Part shown: in pieces, positions 1 through 6,963 of the stretch
How positions within the stretch are numbered: position 1 is the first letter of the stretch
How the letters are laid out: each line of letters opens with the position of its first letter
Origin: Candidatus Neomicrothrix sp. UBA4742
Lineage (GTDB): Bacteria; Actinomycetota; Acidimicrobiia; Acidimicrobiales; Acidimicrobilacustridaceae
Assembly (NCBI GenBank): GCA_002403895.1
Contig: DHIQ01000107.1
Coordinates: 1-25,954, forward strand
Length of the DNA: 25,954 nt
Direction: 5' to 3'
The notes under the pieces: generated by a model
What the model saw: the letters and a program-made list of their open reading frames with translations, nothing else
The model's database searches: none
What the model was told of the DNA's origin: nothing
Made by a program: the position numbers and the translations under genes

Positions 1-236
1 TCTTGTCCACGGACGCCACCCATTGATGGTACCGCAGGCAGTACCACTAGACAAAAGGTCATCGCTCGCCCGCGGCGTCGCTCTTCTCAGGTGCCGGGGG
101 CCAAGGGCCGTCCGCACATCGGCTAGTTGCGCGAGTTCACTCTCGGCGGCAGTTGAGGATGTTTCCTAACGTGACTCTGACTCACTGGTCAGCGGGCGTC
201 AGGATGACCTACCAGTCGAGCACCCGCTCGCGGGCT
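1..236. other. Left-edge stretch with no recognised gene
   Basis: No convincing coding region was found on either strand. The only structure seen is a perfect 6-base inverted repeat, TGGTAC at 27-32 and GTACCA at 41-46 around an 8-base loop. It has no T-run, so it is not a clear terminator. The stretch lies just downstream of the broken SnoaL-like gene. Confidence 0.4.
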
Positions 237-543
237 TCATCTGAAGGCGGTTAGCCGGAACGGAGCGCGCTGCTCACCGCCTTGGTCGGTGACCACGATG
301 TCGCCGAAGCCGGCAAGCCCGAGGGTCCCAGGACTCTGATGGAAGACCACGACGTCCCGCCAGACCTATCTCAGTGCCAGGAGCTTCAACGACCGCAGTC
401 AGATACTCACGGACTGCCTCCTGCCCGAAGCAGTGGCCAGCGGTACCGACCAGGACCGCATCACGGTCGAACAGCTCCATCAGCGCATCGGCGTCTCTTG
501 CGTCCACCGCAGACTGCCAGCGGGTCAGGATGGCCGAAAGCGG
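237..543 (-). pseudogene. SnoaL-like (NTF2-fold) protein, frameshifted
   Basis: Two pieces of one NTF2/SnoaL-like domain lie in adjacent minus-strand frames. The N-terminal piece runs from about 543 to 363 and reads LTRWQSAVDARDADALMELF, followed by a region resembling the family's DAVLVG...G..AVREYL pattern. The C-terminal piece runs from 362 to the TGA at 239-237 and contains WRDVVVFHQSPGTLGLAGFG, then a strand ending APFRLTAFR. The frame changes by one base between about 372 and 361; the second frame has a TAG just upstream of that point. In the first frame the only usual start is a GTG at 507, which falls inside the conserved first helix, so the true N-terminus may also be damaged. Proteins of this fold are small enzymes or binding proteins of about 110-150 residues; the substrate cannot be inferred. 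A sequencing error instead of real decay cannot be excluded. Confidence 0.6.
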
Positions 544-676
544 TTGAAGAGGCGTCCTGATCAGGAATCTGGAAGAGGGTCACCTGTCACGTCCGCCTGG
601 GTACGTACTGCCTAGCCTCAAGGAGCTGTTCAACGCGATCCTCCGCTTTGCCGTTCCGGATTCGCTTCCCACGTGC

Positions 677-1468
677 TCAGGTCCGCTGCTCAGGACGGAG
701 ATTCAGAGAGAACTGAGCGGACGTGGCGTCAGTGAACAGGTCCCATGTCTCTTGCGTCTGCCATCCAGTCGCCTCATACAGCGGCAGACCCGCAGGGGTC
801 GCGCCGAGCAGGCCCAAAACGGCGCCGTCTTCGCGGGCCGTATCCAGAACCGAGGCGAGGATTGCCTTGCCGTAGCCCCGGCGGCCGAACCTCTGCGGTG
901 TTCCCATGCACCACACCGACACGCTGTCCTCTACCCGAATCGTCGTCACGGTGGAGACCGCCTCGCCGCCCACCTCCAGGAGCCAGATGCTCGTAACCGT
1001 TGAGCCCTCAGCCAGCAGTGGTGCTGTGGCTAACGCGGCGACCTCCCGATCAAATCCGTACGCTTCTGCGAGGAGGTCCGTGACGGTGGCTTCGTCCTCA
1101 CGGCCCGCCCGTCGGACTCTCGGGTCACTGGCCCGGGGGGTCGATGAAAGGTCCGCGGCCATGATCGGCATGCTGCCCACAGCCAGGAAGCTCGCCGGCA
1201 GCTGATCTGCGAGGGACTTACCAGCGCCGGCCAGCATCAAGAGGGAAGGGCAGGCTCGTTGGGCGAGCTGGGTAAGTGGCTCGACGAGCAACTCAGGGTC
1301 GGCCGAGTGAATCAGCGCCATATTCATGTCGGGGGCCAGGCTTCCTGTCAACACGCTCCAGGACCGGGCCCCCACCGAGCCGAACATGGATGGCGAACTC
1401 ACCCAGCCCTGCGCTCCGGTCCCCATCATGGTGCGGCGGTGGGCGAGGTCGACCTCAGGTATGTCCAT
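677..1468 (-). CDS. GNAT family N-acetyltransferase
   Basis: 263 residues. The C-terminal half (about 118-240) is a GNAT acetyltransferase domain, which transfers an acetyl group from acetyl-CoA to an amine or similar group. Motif A, the pyrophosphate-binding loop, is visible at about 187-203 as MGTPQRFGRRGYGKAIL, matching the R/Q-x-x-G-x-G/A pattern; it is followed by the typical YEATGW segment (residues 231-236). The N-terminal 110 residues form an extra region without a motif I know, which may be a degenerate second GNAT repeat. The ATG at 1468 has no Shine-Dalgarno sequence, but an extended -10 element ends 6 bases before it, which suggests leaderless expression. The acceptor is unknown. 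The gene stands alone and has no evident link to the polysaccharide locus. Confidence 0.85.
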   Translation of the reverse strand: MDIPEVDLAHRRTMMGTGAQGWVSSPSMFGSVGARSWSVLTGSLAPDMNMALIHSADPELLVEPLTQLAQRACPSLLMLAGAGKSLADQLPASFLAVGSMPIMAADLSSTPRASDPRVRRAGREDEATVTDLLAEAYGFDREVAALATAPLLAEGSTVTSIWLLEVGGEAVSTVTTIRVEDSVSVWCMGTPQRFGRRGYGKAILASVLDTAREDGAVLGLLGATPAGLPLYEATGWQTQETWDLFTDATSAQFSLNLRPEQRT

Positions 1469-1474
1469 TAGGGG

Positions 1475-1483
1475 AACCTAACA
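1475..1483 (-). promoter_or_regulatory. Probable extended -10 promoter for a leaderless mRNA
   Basis: Read on the minus strand, this is TGT followed by TAGGTT, matching the extended -10 form TGn-TAnnnT. Its end is 6 bases before the ATG of the acetyltransferase, so transcription would begin at or next to the start codon. No ribosome binding site is present in between and no good -35 box is seen. Confidence 0.4.
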
Positions 1484-1747
1484 TCGGTTTTGTTCGCAGT
1501 GGGGGAAAGCCCCTAAAGCACTGGTCCCGATTGTGGATCCTCTATGGACGATCCCCTATCGGACTACGAATCATGTGGTGCCCCTTGGTGCAGTTTGCTC
1601 GCGGCCCATGTCCGGTTGGCCTACGCGCCGGGCCAGTTTCTGCCCGTCCAACTGTCGCGGACCCGCTGTCTGGATTCAGGGTGAGGATGAGGATGATCGA
1701 GAACATGTGGACTGAGTGCAGCAAGAAAGAATCGCGGATCATGCACC
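1484..1747. other. Gap without a supported gene
   Basis: This separates the acetyltransferase from the nuclease-like fragment. A 46-codon open frame runs from the ATG at 1544 to about 1684 on the plus strand. It has no ribosome binding site and I do not recognise the product, so it is not called. No repeats or terminator were seen. Confidence 0.4.
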
Positions 1748-2002
1748 ATGGATAGCGACATCGTTCTGAAGATCGGGACGTGGAACGTCCAGTACGGGCG
1801 CGGAGCCGAGAAGAACGCCACACGGCTGGGGCTGCTCCTCGCACACAAGGCCGACGTGTGGGTGCTGACGGAGACCCATTCCGATCTCGACCTTTCGCCG
1901 GAGTACACAAGTTCTACGATTGCGCGTGCGGGGCACACGGTCGGCACTGCAGGCGTGGGAATCCCGGATACGCCATTCGGACGACCCGCGGCGGCACGCT
2001 GA
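1748..2002 (+). pseudogene. Endonuclease/exonuclease/phosphatase family fragment
   Basis: 84 residues. The first 55 or so match the N-terminus of the EEP (DNase I-like) superfamily: a first strand with IGTWNVQYGRG, including the metal-site Asn, then about 25 residues later DVWVLTETHSDLDLSPEY, including the catalytic Glu in the LTET element. Full-length members have about 220-300 residues with later HxD and SDH motifs. None of these follows; after about residue 55 the reading becomes unlike the family and stops. The 3' part has probably been lost by deletion next to the PAP2 gene. The alternative is a short functional gene, which is unlikely because most catalytic residues are absent. No good ribosome binding site precedes the ATG. 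Confidence 0.55.
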
Positions 2003-2124
2003 GTCGTAGCATCGACAAGGCGCATCGGCCGACCACCACCGGCAGACCGGGGACTCGGCGGGTCACGAGACCCCGATGGGGCGTGTCACGGCTCGGTCGA
2101 CCCGCTCCCGGAGGTCCAGTGCGC

Positions 2125-2775
2125 GTGAGGTGGGCAGGTCCGGCTTTGTGTGCCGCGATGGCGGCCGCAGCCTTCTTGGTCCTCACCGGACTCGTGGCCA
2201 CGGGCGCGACGCACGCGGTCGACGTCGGGCTGCTGGCCAGGCTGCGTCCGGGCGACGAGTGGGGTCCGACACAGGTTCGGTTCAGTCCGTGGATGTCCCG
2301 GTTGCAGCCGAGCCACATGTTCGGGCTGTTGACGATCGTGACCGCCGTGGCGGTGACCCTCCGGCGGTCCTGGCGACCGCTGGTGTCCGGGGTCCTCGTG
2401 GGGGCCTCGACGGTGGCGCTGACGACGCTGGTCAAGCTGGCGCTGGAGCGTCCGGACCCTCACGGCTCGGTGCCCGGTAGTGGGGGCAGCTTCCCCTCCG
2501 GCCACATGGCGGCTGTGGTCGCGTGCCTCGCGGGATGCGTTGTGGTGCTCCACCCGAGGATGCGCTGGTGGCACTGGGTTCCCGCCTCCGCGGGGGCTGC
2601 GACGATCGGGTTCGCACAGCTCGTGTCGGCCGCCCACTGGCCGAGCGATCTCGCTGGCGGTGCGCTGCTCGCCCTGGTCGTGGTGTGTGCGACGCGGAGG
2701 GTCGATCCGGGGCATCCAAGCCGATCGGTGACGCGGGACATCCCACGTGGGGCGCTCCCCGGATTCCGGCCATGA
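2125..2775 (+). CDS. PAP2-superfamily membrane phosphatase
   Basis: 216 residues from the GTG at 2125, chosen because GGAGGT at 2110-2115 lies 9 bases upstream and the protein then opens with a hydrophobic segment. Another GTG at 2119 is too close to that site. PAP2 enzymes remove phosphate from lipid phosphates such as undecaprenyl pyrophosphate or phosphatidic acid, at the membrane. Visible motifs are KLALERPDP (104-112), GGSFPSGHMA (120-129) with the motif-2 His127, and SAAHWPSDLAGG (168-179) with His171 and Asp175. About five hydrophobic segments are visible. Two usual arginines seem replaced: the motif-1 RPRP form reads RPDP, and the position six before His171 is Gln rather than Arg. Activity is therefore uncertain. 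The gene sits just outside the glycan locus, so a role in lipid-carrier recycling is possible but unproven. Confidence 0.8.
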   Translation: MRWAGPALCAAMAAAAFLVLTGLVATGATHAVDVGLLARLRPGDEWGPTQVRFSPWMSRLQPSHMFGLLTIVTAVAVTLRRSWRPLVSGVLVGASTVALTTLVKLALERPDPHGSVPGSGGSFPSGHMAAVVACLAGCVVVLHPRMRWWHWVPASAGAATIGFAQLVSAAHWPSDLAGGALLALVVVCATRRVDPGHPSRSVTRDIPRGALPGFRP

Positions 2776-2864
2776 CACACGACGCTCTACAGCATTCGTA
2801 GGAGGCGTGCGTCGACACCGCTCGCTAGGTTGGGTGCGTTACGGATGGTCCGAGGGGTGGTGAT

Positions 2865-3488
2865 GTGGGAATGAGGGCTCACTGGTTGCTGACCGCAGCG
2901 GTGGTGGCCGGAGGTGTGCTGGCCGGCTGCTCAGACGGCGGGACGCCACAGCAGCAGGTGTCGTCGGGGAGCAGCACCACGGCACCGCCTGCAAGAGAAC
3001 CTGCGGCCACGACGAAGCCGACCGGCACCGCCAGCACGGCAGTGGATCCTCGCAAGGCCATGCCCGTGGTGAGCCCTGCCATGGTGGACGGAATCGCCTA
3101 CAGCGCGGCCTCCGCGGCTGACCTGGGTCGCTTCAAGAAGGTCGCCAGCGCGTCTGCCGACCTGCTGACCACGTCGACGTTCAGTGCCGTCTCCGTCGGC
3201 GGCAAGGACGCCGGGGCCGTGGCCGTCTACGGGACCAAGCGGGGCGTGGCCAAGAGCCCGATGTTCCAGGACCAGTACATCGTCCAGCTCGTCAACGCCA
3301 TCACGGGTTCCAAGTCCGCACCTAAGTTTGTCCGCACCCGGGGACAGGTCATGGCCCTGTCAACGGGCCGCGTGTACGTGGCCGGATGGTTCAAGGGCGA
3401 TGACGTGGTGCTCCTCTATCGCAAGGACGGCGCCCCCGACCTCGTGCGTCTCGCCACGAGCATCCAGGCCAAGCCGCCGGCACGGTGA
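2865..3488 (+). CDS. Putative secreted lipoprotein of unknown function
   Basis: 207 residues from the GTG at 2865; an ATG at 2871 is an equally possible start, with GA-rich sequence at 2852-2859 upstream. A type II signal peptide is clear: a short basic start, a hydrophobic core, and the lipobox VLAGC with the lipidated Cys at residue 22. The mature protein should be anchored on the outer face of the membrane. Residues 24-65 are a Ser/Thr/Pro/Gly-rich linker, followed by a folded domain of about 140 residues that contains VSVGGKDAGAVAVYGTKRGV and ends in a strand-rich VYVAGWFKGDDVVLLYR region. I do not recognise the domain. A possible -10 element, TAGGTT, is at 2826-2831. The stop is 21 bases from the end of the convergent glycosyltransferase gene. 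Confidence 0.75.
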   Translation: MGMRAHWLLTAAVVAGGVLAGCSDGGTPQQQVSSGSSTTAPPAREPAATTKPTGTASTAVDPRKAMPVVSPAMVDGIAYSAASAADLGRFKKVASASADLLTTSTFSAVSVGGKDAGAVAVYGTKRGVAKSPMFQDQYIVQLVNAITGSKSAPKFVRTRGQVMALSTGRVYVAGWFKGDDVVLLYRKDGAPDLVRLATSIQAKPPAR

Positions 3489-3509
3489 TGCGGCCCGTTC
3501 GGGACGCGC

Positions 3510-4691
3510 TCACCGCCGCAGACCGGACGGCTCGCCCTCCAGGAAGCCCACGAGCCGCGGCGCGACCGCTGCCGCCTCGTAGTCGCGCAGGAACCGCTCC
3601 CGTGCAGCGGCGCCGGCGCGCCGCAGCTCCACCGCCGATCCGGTGAGGTCGATGAGCACACGGGCGGCGGCTTCGGCGTCATCCAGCGGCCAGAACCGCC
3701 CCTCGCCGGGGTCGTCGAACAGCTCGCCCAGCGCGCCGGCCAGCCCGGACACGACCGGAAGCCCCGCGGCCATGGCCTCCATGATGGCCAGCGACGAGGA
3801 CTCCGAGTACGACGCGTGCACGTAGGCCGCATGGCCAGGCAAGCGCTGCTGCACGTCCGTGCAGAACCCCTGCAGCCGCAGGAGGTCGTGGACCCCGAGC
3901 TCGGTCGCGAGAGCCAGGAGGCCGCCGCGTTCAGGCCCTTCACCCAGCACGTCGAGGGTATGGTCGTGACCCAGCCCGCGGGCTGCAGCCAGGACCTGCA
4001 GCAGGTAGCGGTGGTTCTTCACCGGCTCGAGGCTGCCGGTGGTTACCAGACTCGCCGGTCGGATCGTGACCGGCTGGACCTCGACGCCTTCGACGAAGTT
4101 GTGCAGCACGGTTCCCTCGACCCAGCCGGCCTCTGGCATCCACTCCAGCAGCGCTGACCTGGCCCACTGGGACACGAACACGAGCCCGTCGACCTGGGGC
4201 ACCACCCGATGCTCGAACGCCCGGATCCGCCGGTGGACCAGGCCGTCGCGCGCGATCGACCCCTTGTTGGCCCACTCGTCGGCCTGTGAGACCCGGAAGT
4301 GGACGGCGAGCACGACCCGCTGGTGAGGGCCGCGGCGGGCGCGCAGCGCGGCATTGGCAGCCACGGGGCACTGGGCGTACACGGCGCACGGTCCCTCGTC
4401 GCGCAGTCGACGCTGGAGGGCACGGCGCAGGAAGTACGCGTGCGAGGCGCGGTACCACGCGACGTGCGCTGGGCCCGATACCCGCTCCAGCACCAGCCGC
4501 GCCCCGAACAGCACGCCGAGCACTGCCCTGCGCCAAAGGCTCGCTCCCGCCCACGTGTGGGGGGTCACGACGTCGACGCCCCCTGGACGGGCGACGCGTT
4601 CGATGTGCCGGCGCAGCTGGTGGACGTGGGTGTGCACGCCCGTGGTCCCGCGTTCACGGGCCAAAGACGCCACGACCAGCGGAGTCGTCAC
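3510..4691 (-). CDS. GT4 family glycosyltransferase
   Basis: 393 residues starting at a GTG whose bases overlap the TGA of the methyltransferase gene (GTGA), which implies translational coupling; a longer in-frame start would run into the methyltransferase. GT4 enzymes transfer a sugar from a nucleotide donor with retention of configuration, here probably to the lipid-linked repeat unit at the inner membrane face. The N-terminal Rossmann half has a GTTGVHTHVHQL glycine loop (15-26). The donor half begins at about 210 with LVTTGSLEPVKNHRYLL, then has a VLGEGPE element (248-254) and the EX7E-type motif ESSSLAIMEAMAAGLPVVSG (297-316). It is the last gene of the ten-gene operon and ends 21 bases from the convergent lipoprotein gene. 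Donor and acceptor sugars cannot be read from the sequence. Confidence 0.9.
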   Translation of the reverse strand: MTTPLVVASLARERGTTGVHTHVHQLRRHIERVARPGGVDVVTPHTWAGASLWRRAVLGVLFGARLVLERVSGPAHVAWYRASHAYFLRRALQRRLRDEGPCAVYAQCPVAANAALRARRGPHQRVVLAVHFRVSQADEWANKGSIARDGLVHRRIRAFEHRVVPQVDGLVFVSQWARSALLEWMPEAGWVEGTVLHNFVEGVEVQPVTIRPASLVTTGSLEPVKNHRYLLQVLAAARGLGHDHTLDVLGEGPERGGLLALATELGVHDLLRLQGFCTDVQQRLPGHAAYVHASYSESSSLAIMEAMAAGLPVVSGLAGALGELFDDPGEGRFWPLDDAEAAARVLIDLTGSAVELRRAGAAARERFLRDYEAAAVAPRLVGFLEGEPSGLRR

Positions 4692-5596
4692 CTGCCGCCA
4701 CTGCCGTCCCCCGGGCGAACGGCTGTGCCGTCGCGGGAGGCCTCGAGCCACACCCACAGGTGCCAGCCGAGGCTACGCTCCAGCGGGCGGAGGTGGTGCA
4801 CCGGCAGCGGCGGGGCGTGCATGTATCGCTTGGTCCACGACACCGGCTCGAAGCTCGGAAAATCCCGCCGCACGTCCGCGAGGTCGTAGACCCGGGCGAA
4901 CGGGTTGAGCGGGCCGTCGGTGTTGTGGTGGGTGAAGGTCTCGAGGTCCAGGTAGTGGCTCAGCCCCACACGCTCGGCGTTTTCCAGGTGCTGGCGGAGC
5001 ATGCCTTCCCGGGGCGCGAGGCGGGTGTGGCGCACCGGCAGGGCAGCCACGAGCGCGGCTCGGCGCAGCAGCCGGATGCTCACCTGGTAGTTGAGCGAGC
5101 GACGGGCGTAGAGCATGGCCACGAGGAGGCCGCCCGGGCGCAGCACGCGGTGGATCTCGGCCTGGGCACGGTGGATGTCGGGCACGTGGTGGAGGACCCC
5201 GTGGCTGAACACGACGTCGAAGCTGTCGTCCGGCCAGGGAATCTCGAGGGCCGAGCCCTGGACGAGCCGGTCGTGGTCGAGACCGTGCAGCCGCAGCCGC
5301 GCTGCGACGCGGTCCACCGATTCACGAGTCAGGTCGAGACCGGACCACCGGGCGCCGCGGCGGATGAGCTGTTCGGACTCCGCGCCCTGCCCGAGCCCGA
5401 TCTCGAGCACCTGCTTGCCGCCCCAGTCGGTCAGGTCCAGGCAGTCCGGGATGTGCGACTCCCGGTCGTAGCGCCACGCGTCGTAGGCGCGGAAGAAGCG
5501 CTCGTGATCGTCGTCGTACCGACCCTGCAGCCCGCCGACGATGTGGTCGCCGCAGGGGTGCGCGTTCCAGAACTCCTGCACTTGTTCCTCGTCCAT
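4688..5596 (-). CDS. SAM-dependent class I methyltransferase
   Basis: 302 residues. The start is the ATG at 5596, preceded on the minus strand by AGGAGG with a 4-5 base spacer and 17 bases after the polymerase gene stop. It is a Rossmann-fold methyltransferase using S-adenosylmethionine: motif I VLEIGLGQGAESEQL (63-77), an acidic loop after GLDLT (86-90), a post-motif SALEIPWPDDSFDVVFSHGV (115-134), and LRPGGLLVAMLY (152-163). The N-terminal FWNAHPCGD segment is often seen in methyltransferases of glycan and lipid loci. The C-terminal third (165-302) is an extension that may bind the acceptor. In this setting it probably methylates a sugar hydroxyl or carboxyl of the repeat unit or caps the chain; that is inference. 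Confidence 0.88.
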   Translation of the reverse strand: MDEEQVQEFWNAHPCGDHIVGGLQGRYDDDHERFFRAYDAWRYDRESHIPDCLDLTDWGGKQVLEIGLGQGAESEQLIRRGARWSGLDLTRESVDRVAARLRLHGLDHDRLVQGSALEIPWPDDSFDVVFSHGVLHHVPDIHRAQAEIHRVLRPGGLLVAMLYARRSLNYQVSIRLLRRAALVAALPVRHTRLAPREGMLRQHLENAERVGLSHYLDLETFTHHNTDGPLNPFARVYDLADVRRDFPSFEPVSWTKRYMHAPPLPVHHLRPLERSLGWHLWVWLEASRDGTAVRPGDGSGGR

Positions 5597-5613
5597 GGGT
5601 CCTCCTCGGTCGT

Positions 5614-6963
5614 TCAGTTCGTCCACCTCGTCGATGGCTCCATCTCCGTCGTCCATTCCGACGCCGGGTGAAGCACCACGCCCACCCGGGGACTCTGCGG
5701 CGGCCCGCCGTCGGCCTTCGCGCGTGGTCGGGCTGCTGCCCTCAGCCCCCGACCCGGCTCGGGGACCAGCAGCGCCGCCGCCACCACGAGGTCCAGGATG
5801 TAGATGGAGGCGTCCGCCGTCCCCACCTCGGTCAACGAGGCGACGATGCCGTAGACGATGAGGAAGAGGGCCACGGCCCGCCGAGCGCCACGCACGTGGG
5901 TGACCGCCATGCCGAGCAGGAGCAGGAAGAAAGCCACCTGGACGACGATGCCGAACCAGCCGAGGTCGAGGTACGTGGCGATCCAGTTGCTGTCGACAGG
6001 CAGGCCGTTGAACGACTTGTTGGACAGCCCGTCCCCGAAGAGCTCCTGCCACCCCGACCTCGCCTGGTCCAGCGATGCCGACCAGACCTTGGCCCTGCCG
6101 GTCAACTGGACAGTATCCTGCGCCGACTGACCCCTGGCCGCCCAGGCGAGTAGTTCCGGGGCGAAGAGCGTGCCCGCGACGACCGCAAAGACCACGCCTG
6201 AGACCGACGTGCGCCGCACCCTCGCGTGACCGAGAAAGAGGCTCGCCGAGGCGATCGCGAGACCCAGGACCATGGCGAGCAGAGCGGTCCGTGTGTGGGT
6301 GCCGATGAGGACCGCGACGCTCACGACGATCCCGAGCAGGGCGTGGCTGCCACCGATGAGGCGACACATCCAGAGGATGACCGAGGTCCCGAGCAGCACC
6401 GCGGCATAGTGCGCAACCTGCGGGGACGGCATCGGCCAGACCGTGCCGGCCAGCCGGCCCTCGGAGGCGAAAGCCCTGCCTGGGGCCACGACGGCGCCTA
6501 CGACCACCGTGGACAACGCCCCCCACAACCAGAGCCGGTGGGCCCGTAGGAGGACGAGGTCGCGCCTGCCCCACCACGGGGTGAGGAGCCACAGGCACGC
6601 CACGAAAGCGATGAGGCGCATGGACCGGTAGGTGGACCCCACGAGGAACTCGCTGTGGATGCTCACCGCGAGGGCCATGACGGCCATGAGCGAGAGGAAC
6701 ACGAGGAACGCGCTCGGCCGGATGACAATGCGCGGGTTCGCGAGCAGGGCGAGCACCAACGCCAGGAGCAGCGACCCCTGGGCCACAGCCTGGTTGATCG
6801 GCTGCGGGATCGGCACCAAGGTCGGGTTGCTCGACGGCGTCAGGACGTTGAGGAGCAGGGCGCCCCACGCCAGCACCAGCAGGACCGGCAGCCGCCGTGC
6901 GCTCGTCCGAATCGAGGACGACGAGTCCGGGAGCGTCGGGAGGCTCGCGACCAGCCCGGTCAT
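5614..6963 (-). CDS. O-antigen ligase/polymerase (Wzy-type) membrane protein
   Basis: 449 residues with about 10-12 hydrophobic segments between residues 26 and 402. Members of the family either polymerise lipid-linked repeat units (Wzy) or ligate glycans to acceptors (WaaL). The family core is visible: a GTHTRTALLAMVLGLA segment (221-236) with its conserved Arg, then a long extracytoplasmic loop with LTGRAKVWSASLDQA (287-301), LFGDGLSNKSFNG (308-320) and DSNWIATYLDLGWFGIV (324-340), the typical Wzy_C pattern. Next to the two Wzz-like genes, a polymerase role is the simplest reading. Its ATG overlaps the stop of the upstream Wzz-like gene (ATGA). The 47 C-terminal residues after about 402 are hydrophilic and probably cytoplasmic. 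Confidence 0.88.
   Translation of the reverse strand: MTGLVASLPTLPDSSSSIRTSARRLPVLLVLAWGALLLNVLTPSSNPTLVPIPQPINQAVAQGSLLLALVLALLANPRIVIRPSAFLVFLSLMAVMALAVSIHSEFLVGSTYRSMRLIAFVACLWLLTPWWGRRDLVLLRAHRLWLWGALSTVVVGAVVAPGRAFASEGRLAGTVWPMPSPQVAHYAAVLLGTSVILWMCRLIGGSHALLGIVVSVAVLIGTHTRTALLAMVLGLAIASASLFLGHARVRRTSVSGVVFAVVAGTLFAPELLAWAARGQSAQDTVQLTGRAKVWSASLDQARSGWQELFGDGLSNKSFNGLPVDSNWIATYLDLGWFGIVVQVAFFLLLLGMAVTHVRGARRAVALFLIVYGIVASLTEVGTADASIYILDLVVAAALLVPEPGRGLRAAARPRAKADGGPPQSPRVGVVLHPASEWTTEMEPSTRWTN

Noticed and set aside
27..46. Inverted repeat TGGTAC/GTACCA as a terminator
   Set aside because: Stem of only 6 bases and no T-run, and no gene clearly ends into it.
1544..1684. 46-codon plus-strand open frame in the gap
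   Set aside because: No ribosome binding site and no recognised family; its length is within chance.
4286..5671. Plus-strand open frame of 461 codons
   Set aside because: It is antisense to the GT4, methyltransferase and polymerase genes, with no recognisable domain or ribosome binding site.
5597..6868. Extension of the methyltransferase frame into a 726-residue protein
   Set aside because: The extra 424 residues are a shadow of the polymerase gene; the ATG at 5596 has a strong AGGAGG site and begins the family sequence.
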